DNA of 64,000 bases from Streptomyces humi (GTDB taxonomy: Bacteria; Actinomycetota; Actinomycetes; Streptomycetales; Streptomycetaceae): assembly GCF_001005085.2 (NCBI RefSeq), contig NZ_LBMU02000025.1, positions 150,221 through 214,220 of the forward strand. The letters are read 5' to 3'. Positions 26,119 through 33,139 of the stretch are shown one piece after another. The notes below the pieces were generated by a model. It was given only the letters and a program-made list of their open reading frames with translations. It did no database searches and was not told where the DNA came from. The translations under genes and the position numbers were made by a program. Positions within the stretch are counted from its first letter, which is position 1; each line of letters starts with the position of its first letter.

Positions 26119-26415
26119 TCAGCCGCGTCCGCGGGAGCGGCGGGCCGGCTTGTCGGACGTGGTGGGCGCGGGCTGCGCGGTGGGCGCGGGCTGCGCGGTG
26201 GGCGCGGGCTGCACGGTGGACGCGGGCTGCGCGGTGGGCGCGGGTTGCGCGGGTTGCGCGACCAGGACGCCGGTGCGGCAGAGCACCCGGACCTGGGCGA
26301 GCGCGAGGTCCGCCGGGTCGCAGGGCACGTGGCCGAAGGGTCCGACGACCACCACCCCGGAGCTCAGGTGCAGTTCGACGGGCCGGCCGCGGGTGTTGGC
26401 GAGGGTCGTGGTCAT
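26119..26415 (-). CDS. Small protein with QPAPTA repeats (unrecognised)
   Basis: A 98-residue protein. The first 55 residues (VELHLSSGVVVVGPFGHVPCDPADLALAQVRVLCRTGVLV) form a compact beta-rich domain. The rest is a low-complexity tail of repeated QPAPTA/QPASTV units ending in a basic RRSRGRG. The start overlaps the stop of the upstream gene (ATGA). The gene lies just before the sheath, where small completion or neck proteins are usually encoded, but I do not recognise the family. Confidence 0.6.
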   Translation of the reverse strand: MTTTLANTRGRPVELHLSSGVVVVGPFGHVPCDPADLALAQVRVLCRTGVLVAQPAQPAPTAQPASTVQPAPTAQPAPTAQPAPTTSDKPARRSRGRG

Positions 26416-27437
26416 GCGATCTCCAGGAGGTCTGCGGTGACGACCAGGCCGTCGACCTGACGGACCGGCGGTACGGGCGGCGGGGTGCGCCGGACGCTCA
26501 CCCGGTAGGTGAGGGCGGGGACGTCGGTGAGGAAGCCGCCGATCCGGTTCGGGCCGGGGATCCACACCAGCCGGGTCGGCAGCCGCTCCCCGTCGACGGC
26601 CAGCTCGTCCAGCGGCGCCAGCCGGTCGAGCACCGCTTCGAGCAGTGCGGTCTGGTCGGCGCGGGTGGCGGCGACCGGGGTGACGGCGTAGTCGATGTCG
26701 TACGGGTCGCCGGGTACCGTCCGGCGTGCGCCGAGGGCCGTGAAGTCGCGCGGCACGACGGCGTCCACCACCCGGTCGTACGCGGGGCGCACGTCGAACT
26801 GGAGGACGTCGAGCGCGGGCGCCGCCGGGGCGGGTTCGCCGGCCGCGCGTACGGTCACGGGCACCGCGCCGCCGCCGACCTCGATGCCGGCCAGGCGGGC
26901 GGCGAGGGCACGGTCGGCGTCGGCGAACGGCCGCGGGGTGACCGCGATCAGGTCGTCGAGGTAGGCGGTGAACCCGGTTCCGCCGAGGCAGCGCAGCTGC
27001 AACTCGGTCAGGGGGCCGGTGAGCGTCAGGTCGTCCAGGCCGAGCCGGACGGTGTCCCAGCGGCCCGCGGCCTTCACCGGCAGCAGGCGGTGCCAGGTGT
27101 TCGCCGGATCCTCGACCGGGGTCGCCGCCGACCCGGCCCGCAGTTCGAGGAAGAACGGGGCACCGCCGTAGCCCGCCGGGCGGTCGGCCCGGAGGGACAG
27201 CCGCAGTTCGGTGAATCCGCTCAGGTCCACCGGTGCGAGAGCGCGCCGCAGCCGGTGCCCGTCGGCCAGGGGTGTCGCGGAGATCCGCGCGCCGCGCCCG
27301 TCGGGGCCGTAGCCGACGATCACCGTCTCGTCGGCCATGGCGACCTCGGTGGAGGGCGTGGCGCCGTCCGGCCCCACGGCCGCCCAGAGACCCGCGTCGC
27401 CCATCGGCTCGACGGTCCGGGCGGTCATCGTCTGCAT
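26412..27437 (-). CDS. First gene of particle operon: jelly-roll N-domain plus possible tail-terminator-like C-domain
   Basis: A 341-residue protein. Residues about 60-165 (FTELRLSLRADRPAGYGGAPFFLELRAGS, WDTVRLGLDDL, FTAYLDDLIAVTPRPF) resemble a galactose-binding/CBM-type jelly roll. The second half (DVLQFDVRPAYDRVVD, then PYDIDYAVTPVAATRADQTALLEAVLDRLAP, then PALTYRVSVR) vaguely follows the DUF4255/Pvc16 pattern of sheath-terminator proteins. That second assignment is weak. ATG at 27437 has a poor ribosome binding site; ATG at 27428 is an alternative. It is the promoter-proximal gene of the whole particle operon. Confidence 0.5.
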   Translation of the reverse strand: MQTMTARTVEPMGDAGLWAAVGPDGATPSTEVAMADETVIVGYGPDGRGARISATPLADGHRLRRALAPVDLSGFTELRLSLRADRPAGYGGAPFFLELRAGSAATPVEDPANTWHRLLPVKAAGRWDTVRLGLDDLTLTGPLTELQLRCLGGTGFTAYLDDLIAVTPRPFADADRALAARLAGIEVGGGAVPVTVRAAGEPAPAAPALDVLQFDVRPAYDRVVDAVVPRDFTALGARRTVPGDPYDIDYAVTPVAATRADQTALLEAVLDRLAPLDELAVDGERLPTRLVWIPGPNRIGGFLTDVPALTYRVSVRRTPPPVPPVRQVDGLVVTADLLEIA

Positions 27438-27458
27438 CCGTGCTGTCGCATGCCGCCG

Positions 27459-27502
27459 ACTGTGCGGGTCCGGCCGTCACCGCCCCGTCACAACCCCATC
27501 AC
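27459..27502 (-). promoter_or_regulatory. Predicted SARP-controlled promoter of the particle operon
   Basis: On the minus strand three heptamers, GTGATGG, GTGACGG and GTGACGG, start exactly 11 bases apart (plus-strand complements at 27496-27502, 27485-27491 and 27474-27480). Eight to nine bases downstream lies CACAGT (27464-27459), a one-mismatch fit to TANNNT. Direct heptamer repeats with an 11-bp period placed about 8 bp from the -10 box are the known binding architecture of Streptomyces SARP activators, and a SARP gene is the nearest regulator. Confidence 0.75.
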
Positions 27503-27980
27503 CGCCTCCGGCCCGCGGCCCGTCCCCGGACGACCACGCCTTCCCGGCCGGCGGCCCCCGACCGTCCGGAGCACCGACCGCGCGCCCCCGACCGGCGGTC
27601 CCCGCCGTCCCGGTCGGGCGGCCACGCTCGTCCGGGCCTCGGTCCCCGGCTCGCCGGGCCGTCCGCGCGCCCTCCGGCCGCGTGGGCGGTGTTCTTCCGG
27701 TCCGGTGGACGGAACGGGGCACGACAGCCGGCGGGCCGGGGTTCACGCTGGCGGCAGCGGTCGGCGGTTCAGGGAGAGCCGAACGCGCACGGGGAGCACG
27801 GCGCCGGTCCCGGCGTCCGGGACGACTTCGGTACCCGTCTCACGGAACCGCCGTCCGCCCACCCCGTGCCGACGCCGTCACGGTCCGCGCAACGGCCGAT
27901 GGTCCCCCCTCAGGCCGACGCCACGACCGGACGGCACACCCCCTGGCCGGGGGCCACCCCTCCAGGCTCCCGGCCAGGGC
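27503..27980. other. Intergenic region without a recognised gene
   Basis: About 480 bases between the operon promoter and the 26-bp repeat array. The sequence is C-rich and its open frames lack Streptomyces third-position bias and convincing ribosome binding sites. I see no tRNA, hairpin terminator or further heptamer repeats in it. Confidence 0.6.
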
Positions 27981-28190
27981 GGCCATCCGCTGCGGTGTAC
28001 CGAAGCGGCCATCCGGTGCGGTGTACCGGAGCGGCCGTCCGGTGCGGTGTACCGAAGCGGCCATCCGCTGCGGTGTACCGAAGCGGCCATCCGCTGCGGT
28101 GTACCGAAGCGGCCGTCCGGTGCGGTGTGCCGGAGCGGCCGTCGGGGTGCGGTGTGCCAGGGCGGTCGTCGGGGTGCGGTTCGCTGAGCG
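27981..28190. repeat. 26-bp tandem repeat array upstream of the SARP gene
   Basis: Eight head-to-tail copies of a 26-bp unit begin at 27981, 28007, 28033, 28059, 28085, 28111, 28137 and about 28164; the last two are diverged and the seventh is 27 bases. The unit contains GCGGTGTACCG, in which CGGT and ACCG form a short inverted repeat around GT. The unit-to-unit differences are single substitutions (CATCCGCTG versus CGTCCGGTG), so this is not a CRISPR. It ends about 100 bases before the SARP start codon. Confidence 0.85.
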
Positions 28191-28292
28191 GAACAACACC
28201 TGACAGACCACTTCCGGACTTTCACTCTGGGCCCACGGGCCGCTCAGCCGGCGGCCCGGACACGGGGGCACACGGGGGAACGGGGACAGCGC

Positions 28293-29066
28293 ATGGCATG
28301 GAGCGAGTTGACCGGCGAAGCACCGAGAACGCACCCGGCCGCGCGGGAACGCGAGGTCACCCGGCTGTGCCTGTTCGGCGCCTTCCGCCTGGAGGGCGCG
28401 AACGGGACCATCGCGGTCCCGGCGAACGAACAGCGGCTGCTGGCCTACCTCGGCCTGCACAAGCGCGCGTCCCGTTCGGTCGTCGCCGGAACCCTGTGGC
28501 CGGAAGTAACCGAGGAGCACGCGCACGGCAGCCTGCGAACGGCGCTGTGGCGACTGCGCAGGGGACGGCGGCCCACGGTCTGCGCCGACGGCGACCACCT
28601 GTACCTGTCGGACGCCGTCCGCGTGGACGTCGACGACCTCGCCCGGGCCGCCCTCCGCCTCACCGGCTCCGCGCCCGACCCCACGGACCCGGCGCTCCCG
28701 CCGGCCCTCCTGGAGGGCGGCGAGCTGCTGCCGGGCTGGGACGCGGAGTGGATCTTCTTCGAACGGGAACGGCTGCGCCAGCTCCGGCTGCACGCGCTCG
28801 AAGCGCTGAGCGCCCGGCTCACCCGGCGCGGCTGCTACGCGCTCGCGCTGGAGGCCGCCCTCAGGTGCGTCGCCATCGAACCGCTCCGCGAGAGCGCGCA
28901 CTGCGCGCTGGTCGCCGTCCACCTGGCGGAGCACAACGTCGCGGAGGCGCTCCGGCACTACGAGGCGTTCCGGCGGCTGCTCAGCGAGGAGCTGGGGCTG
29001 GAACCCTCAGCCCGTTTCACCGGCATGTTCCCGAACCGGACCGTCCCGTATCCGTCAAGCACGTGA
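28293..29066 (+). CDS. SARP-family transcriptional regulator (AfsR/BTAD type)
   Basis: A 257-residue activator. Residues about 25-95 form the OmpR-like winged helix (LCLFGAFRLEGANGTIAVP, then QRLLAYLGLHKRASRSVVAGTLWP, then GSLRTALWRLRRG). Residues about 105-250 are the bacterial transcriptional activation domain (ALEAALRCVAIEPLRESAHCALVAVHLAEHNVAEALRHYEAFRRLLSEELGLEPS). It lacks the ATPase and TPR parts of full AfsR, so it is a small SARP. It diverges from the particle operon and is the likely factor for the triple heptamer at that promoter. Immediately downstream are the lysozyme and holin-like genes, so all three may be one unit. ATG at 28293 follows GGGGA. Confidence 0.85.
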   Translation: MAWSELTGEAPRTHPAAREREVTRLCLFGAFRLEGANGTIAVPANEQRLLAYLGLHKRASRSVVAGTLWPEVTEEHAHGSLRTALWRLRRGRRPTVCADGDHLYLSDAVRVDVDDLARAALRLTGSAPDPTDPALPPALLEGGELLPGWDAEWIFFERERLRQLRLHALEALSARLTRRGCYALALEAALRCVAIEPLRESAHCALVAVHLAEHNVAEALRHYEAFRRLLSEELGLEPSARFTGMFPNRTVPYPSST

Positions 29067-29093
29067 CCGACACACGAAAGGGGGCGGTCCGAG

Positions 29094-30134
29094 TTGGCCA
29101 CCTGCCGAGGCATCGACCTGTCCGTCTACCAGCCGGCCCAGGACTGGAAGGCCCGCGAGGCCGAAGGCGTCGTCTTCGCCTTCGCCAAGGCCAGCGAGGG
29201 CGAGCACACCCATGACGCGCGGTTCGCGCAGCACATCACCGGCATCATCGGGGCCGGGCTGGTCCCCGGCGCCTACCACTTCGCGTGGCCCAACCAGGAC
29301 GTCGCCGCGGAGGCGGCCAACTACACGGCCGCGGTACGACCGCACGCCGGACCCGGGTTCGTGCACTGGCTCGACCTGGAACGCAGGTCCGACGGCGCGA
29401 ACTACGCCGGCGTCACCGCGGGCGGGATCCGTGCCTACGCCACCGCCTGGATCGCCCAGGTCCAGGCCGCCTTCCCCGGTCAGCGGGTCGGCGTCTACAC
29501 CTCGGCGAGCGACCTGGCCGCGGGCCACGCGCCGGCCACCGTGCCGCTCTGGTACCCCGCCTACCCCTGGTCCGGCGCGACACCCTACGCGCGGGCCGAG
29601 GCACGTCCGCAGCCCAGCCCGTCCGGCCGGGCGCCGCTGTTCTGGCAGTTCACCTCCACTCCCCTGGACCGATCCATCTGCTACCTGAGCGAGTCCGCGC
29701 TGCGCGCGTGGGCCGCAGGAACGGAGACAGACATGCCCCTCACCACGGACGACGTCAACAAGGTCGCCGCCGCGGTCGTCGCGAAGCTCGTCGCGGGCGG
29801 CGGTGTGCTGGAGACGCAGGACGTCAGCAAGGTCGCGGCGGCCGCGGCGAAGGCGGTGCTGACCATGGACGGGGTGATCGCGGCCCCCGCGGACGCCCCG
29901 GACGTGAAGACCAACCCGTTCTGGGCCCTCCAGTCCTACGTCAAGGACACCAACGCCCGGCTGCGGCTGGTGCAGGCGACGGAGGCGGCGCAGAGCGCGG
30001 CCATCACCCAGCTCGCCGGCGCCGTCGCCGCGTTCGACAAGACGATCGACGCCGCCGCGCTCGTCGCCTCCGTGACCGCGGCGATCGAGGCCGCCGTGCG
30101 CAAGGTCGTCATCCACCTCGACCCCGCGTCCTGA
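29094..30134 (+). CDS. GH25-family lysozyme with C-terminal helical domain
   Basis: A 346-residue protein. Residues 1-205 are a GH25 muramidase: GIDLSVYQ with D8 and the catalytic pair D94 and E96 in HWLDLE, plus GAYHFAWP and FWQFTS. No signal peptide is present, so export would need a holin, lysis or packaging. The region about 215-346 is a helical tail with two DV(N/S)KVAAA(V/A)-type repeats, like those of phage endolysins of actinobacteria. The TTG start at 29094 follows GAAAGGGGG. It lies 28 bases after the SARP gene and 19 bases before the holin-like frame, giving a lysis-cassette arrangement. Confidence 0.85.
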   Translation: MATCRGIDLSVYQPAQDWKAREAEGVVFAFAKASEGEHTHDARFAQHITGIIGAGLVPGAYHFAWPNQDVAAEAANYTAAVRPHAGPGFVHWLDLERRSDGANYAGVTAGGIRAYATAWIAQVQAAFPGQRVGVYTSASDLAAGHAPATVPLWYPAYPWSGATPYARAEARPQPSPSGRAPLFWQFTSTPLDRSICYLSESALRAWAAGTETDMPLTTDDVNKVAAAVVAKLVAGGGVLETQDVSKVAAAAAKAVLTMDGVIAAPADAPDVKTNPFWALQSYVKDTNARLRLVQATEAAQSAAITQLAGAVAAFDKTIDAAALVASVTAAIEAAVRKVVIHLDPAS

Positions 30135-30153
30135 CACCCGGAGCGGCCCGCCC

Positions 30154-30440
30154 ATGAACCTCTTCACCAGCTTCATGCGCACCGTCGTACCGATCGTGGC
30201 CGGCCTGGTGCTGACCCTCCTGGTGCACATCGGCGTCCGGTTCGACTCGGTGTCCGTGGCCAGTGTCGTCACGACCGTCCTCACCGGCGCGTACTACACG
30301 GTTTCCCGCTCCTGGAGGACCTCGCCGTGAAGATCCGCTCGCGTCCGCTGGCGACCGTCGCCGGGGTCCTGCTCGGCTGGGCGACCCCGCCCGACTACCC
30401 GGGCACGACGCCCCGGCCCGCCACGGGGGCACGCGGTTAG
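30154..30440 (+). pseudogene. Frameshifted holin-like small membrane protein
   Basis: The first frame (ATG 30154 to TGA 30330) encodes 58 residues with two hydrophobic segments, TVVPIVAGLVLTLLVHIGV and VSVASVVTTVLTGAYYTV. After YYTV the frame degenerates. The alternative frame continues at FPLLEDLAVKIRSRPLATV and ends with LGWATPPDYPG at TAG 30440. I recall intact homologues of this small phage-like family in which YY-(A/T)-(L/V)-F-R-LLE runs on directly into GxLLGxA-PP-YP. A single base lost in the T-run at 30302-30304 would explain the break. A GTG at 30327 could restart translation of the second part. Confidence 0.65.
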
Positions 30441-30560
30441 CTGCACTGTGCACATTCTCACGCGTGCGGAGCCTCGGCCGCAGGTAGCGTCTGGGGCAGT
30501 CGACGTGACGGCTGCTCCGGCCGCCGCCCGAAGCCCGTGCCACGCAAGGAGAAACGACCG

Positions 30561-31370
30561 TTGTCCCTCTCGACCGTGCCCCGGGGCAGCTACTTCGAGC
30601 CCATCGACGACCACCGCTACAAGCCGACGGCGCACGCGGGCGGTGCCTGGGACCCGGACGAGCAGCACTTCAGCCCGCTGGGCGGACTCGTCGCCCACGC
30701 CATCGACCGGCACCGGGCGGCCGGCCCGGACGACGGCCTGGTCCTGTCGCGGATCAGCTACGACATCCTCGGCCGGCCGGCCCTGGACGAGTGCGAGATC
30801 AGGGTGGAGACCGTCCGTCCCGGCCGGACCATCGAGCTGGTCGAGGCGGTCGTGCGCATCGCGGGCCGGCCGGTCGTGCGGGCCCGTGCCTGGCTGCTGG
30901 CCGGCCTCGACACCACCGGGGTCGCGGGCGGCCCCGACGACCGGCTGGCCGCACCGGAGTCGCTGGCCTCCTGGCGGATGTCCGACGTCTGGCCCGGCGG
31001 CTACATCGCCTCCGTGGACGTCCGCCCGGTGGCCCCGCCCCGCCCCGGTCGTACCACCGCCTGGATCTCCACGCCGCTGGACCTGGTGGCGGGCGTCCAG
31101 GTGAGCCCGCTCGCCTCGTATCTGGCGCTGGTCGACACCGCCAACGGCATCGCCGCCCGGCAGCCGCCCGGGCGGTGGATGTTCCCCAACGTCGACCTGA
31201 CCGTCCACCTGCACCGGCAGCCGCGCGGCGAGTGGACCGGACTGGACACCACGGTCACCTTCGGCCCCACCGGTCAGGGCCTCACCAGCACGGTGCTGCA
31301 CGACGTGGACGGCCCGGTGGGCCGGGCCGAGCAGATCCTCACCGTCCGCCCGCTGCCCGTCACGCCTTGA
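30561..31370 (+). CDS. Acyl-CoA thioesterase family protein (TesB-like)
   Basis: A 269-residue double-hotdog protein. HFSPLGGLVAHAIDR, LVLSRISYDILGRPALDECEIRVETVRPGRTIELVEAVV and VNPLASYLALVDTANGIAARQPPGRWMFPNVDLTVHLHRQPRGEWTGLDTTVTFGPTGQG-type stretches follow the thioesterase superfamily pattern seen in actinobacteria. The TTG at 30561 follows AAGGAG with ideal spacing, preferred over an upstream GTG. TGCACTGTGCA at 30442-30452 upstream is a possible small operator. Its stop overlaps the convergent permease gene by 11 bases. Confidence 0.75.
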   Translation: MSLSTVPRGSYFEPIDDHRYKPTAHAGGAWDPDEQHFSPLGGLVAHAIDRHRAAGPDDGLVLSRISYDILGRPALDECEIRVETVRPGRTIELVEAVVRIAGRPVVRARAWLLAGLDTTGVAGGPDDRLAAPESLASWRMSDVWPGGYIASVDVRPVAPPRPGRTTAWISTPLDLVAGVQVSPLASYLALVDTANGIAARQPPGRWMFPNVDLTVHLHRQPRGEWTGLDTTVTFGPTGQGLTSTVLHDVDGPVGRAEQILTVRPLPVTP

Positions 31371-32181
31371 CCGCGCCGGAGAGCATGCCCGAGATGAAGT
31401 GGCGCTGAAGGAAGACGTAGAGGGCGACGACCGGCAGGGCGACGATGATCGAGGCGGCGGCGAGCAGGGAGTACTGGGTGGTGTGCTCGCTCTGGAAGAA
31501 GGCGAGGCCGAGCGGGGCGGTGCGCTTGTTCTCGTCGGTGATCATGACGAGGGGGAGCAGGAACTCGTTCCACGTCCACATGAAGACCAGCATCGCCATG
31601 GTCAGCAGGGCGGGACGGCTGGTGGGGACGAGGATGCGCCACAGGAGCCGCCAGTCCGTCGCGCCGTCCAGCCGGGCCGCCTCGATGATGCTGACCGGTA
31701 CCGAACGGAAGAAGTTCCGCATCCAGAAGACGCCGAAGGCGAGGGACTGCGCGGTCTGCGGCAGGATCAGCGCCCAGTAGGAGTCGGTGAGGCCGGCGTC
31801 GCGCAGGTTGAAGTAGAGCGGGATGACGAACGCCTCGGGCGGCACCATCAGGCCGACCAGGGTGACGTAGAAGAGCAGTGACCGGCCGGGGTAGTCGAAG
31901 AGGGCGAAGGAGAAGCCGGCCAGGACGGCGAGGACGGCCGTCAGGACCACGACGGAGACCGCGACCAGCACGCTGGAGCCCAGGTAGGCGGCGAAGTGGC
32001 CCTGCCGCCAGGCGGTGGCGAAGTTGCCGAGGTCGAGGTGGTGGGGCCAGGTGAAGGTCGGGGAGGCCTGCGCGGCGGGGGTCAGGGCCGAGGCCACCAC
32101 ACCGATCAGCGGTACCAGGGCCAGCGCGGCGAAGACGGTCAGGACGACGTAGTTGAGCGCGCGTTCGCGGGCGGAGATCAT
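31360..32181 (-). CDS. Carbohydrate ABC transporter permease (MalG type)
   Basis: A 273-residue inner-membrane permease with six predicted membrane segments and the EAA loop EAARLDGATDWRLLWRILVPTSRPAL. It ends with LQRHFISGMLSGAVKA, characteristic of MalG-type subunits. It overlaps the MalF-type gene by four bases (ATGA). No ATPase gene is in the cluster; a shared MsiK-type ATPase elsewhere is usual in Streptomyces. Confidence 0.9.
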   Translation of the reverse strand: MISARERALNYVVLTVFAALALVPLIGVVASALTPAAQASPTFTWPHHLDLGNFATAWRQGHFAAYLGSSVLVAVSVVVLTAVLAVLAGFSFALFDYPGRSLLFYVTLVGLMVPPEAFVIPLYFNLRDAGLTDSYWALILPQTAQSLAFGVFWMRNFFRSVPVSIIEAARLDGATDWRLLWRILVPTSRPALLTMAMLVFMWTWNEFLLPLVMITDENKRTAPLGLAFFQSEHTTQYSLLAAASIIVALPVVALYVFLQRHFISGMLSGAVKA

Positions 32182-33125
32182 GTCCCGTCCTCCTCGGGCT
32201 GGAGCTTGGTGATCAGGAAGGTGATGAGCAGGATCACCACGGTCAGCACCACGGCGATGGCGCAGGCCGAGCCGACCTGGCCGGTGCCGAAGGCCCGGTT
32301 GTACACCTCGAAGGCGGGCAGGCTGGTGGCGTTGCCGGGGCCGCCGTGGGTGGCGACGTACACCAGGTCGAAGGTCTTCAGGGCGGCGATCACGGTGAGC
32401 GTGAGGGCCACGGTGATCTGGCCGCGCAGTCCGGGCAGCGTGACGGCGAGGAACTCCCGTACGGCGCCCGCCCCGTCGAGCTTGGCCGCCTCGTACAGCT
32501 CGCCGGGGATCTGGCCGATGCCGGCGATGAACAGCACCAGGCACAGGCCGATCTCCAGCCAGGTGCCGATGAGTCCGACGGACGGCAGGGCGGTGGTGAA
32601 GTCGCCGAGCCAGGGGCGGGCGACCGCGTCGAGGCCGATCGCGCGCAGCGCGGTGTTCAGGACGCCGTCGGGGGCGTAGATCGCCGTCCAGGCGGTCGCG
32701 GTGACGACCATGGCGACCACCTGGGGCAGGAAGATCAGCGCACGGAACACCGAGACCCCGCGCAGCCGGGAGGCGCGGGTGGTGATCGCGGCCAGCAGCA
32801 GGGCGAGCCCGATCGGCAGCACGGAGAAGAAGAAGATGAGGACCAGGGAGTGCAGGAACCCGGCGCGCAGCTGCGGATCGCGGGCGATCTCGGTGTAGTT
32901 GGCGAACCCGGCCCAGGTGGAGGCGGACACGCCGTCCCAGTGGAAGAGGGAGATCTGGACCAGCTGGCCGAGCGGGACGAGGAGGAAGACCGTGAGGACG
33001 GTCAGGGCGGGAAGGGCGTAGAGGTAGCCCTTCCACTGGATCCGGCCGCGGCGCCGGGCCGGGCGCCCGCCGGGGGCGTCGGCCGGGCGCTTGCGTGCCG
33101 TCGGGCGGGATGCGGTGACAGCCAT
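32178..33125 (-). CDS. Carbohydrate ABC transporter permease (MalF type)
   Basis: A 315-residue permease: a basic N-terminal tail (ARKRPADAPGGRPARRRGRIQWKG), then six membrane segments, with the EAA loop EAAKLDGAGAVREFLAVTLPGLRGQI. It lies between the binding protein and the MalG-type subunit, in the standard order. Confidence 0.9.
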   Translation of the reverse strand: MAVTASRPTARKRPADAPGGRPARRRGRIQWKGYLYALPALTVLTVFLLVPLGQLVQISLFHWDGVSASTWAGFANYTEIARDPQLRAGFLHSLVLIFFFSVLPIGLALLLAAITTRASRLRGVSVFRALIFLPQVVAMVVTATAWTAIYAPDGVLNTALRAIGLDAVARPWLGDFTTALPSVGLIGTWLEIGLCLVLFIAGIGQIPGELYEAAKLDGAGAVREFLAVTLPGLRGQITVALTLTVIAALKTFDLVYVATHGGPGNATSLPAFEVYNRAFGTGQVGSACAIAVVLTVVILLITFLITKLQPEEDGT

Positions 33126-33139
33126 GAGGGGGGTGCGCC

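Noticed and set aside
23913..28187. 1424-residue plus-strand reading frame opposite the sheath
   Set aside because: Low-complexity valine/glycine/arginine composition and lack of third-position bias show it is antisense to the sheath and its neighbours.
27981..28190. CRISPR array
   Set aside because: The repeats are head to tail without spacers, and units differ only by point changes; no cas genes are present.
2856..30440. Complete prophage
   Set aside because: No capsid, portal, terminase, integrase or attachment sites; only the tail part plus a lysis cassette.
30442..30452. Strong operator for the thioesterase gene
   Set aside because: TGCACTGTGCA has only five-base arms and no known regulator nearby; kept as a remark only.
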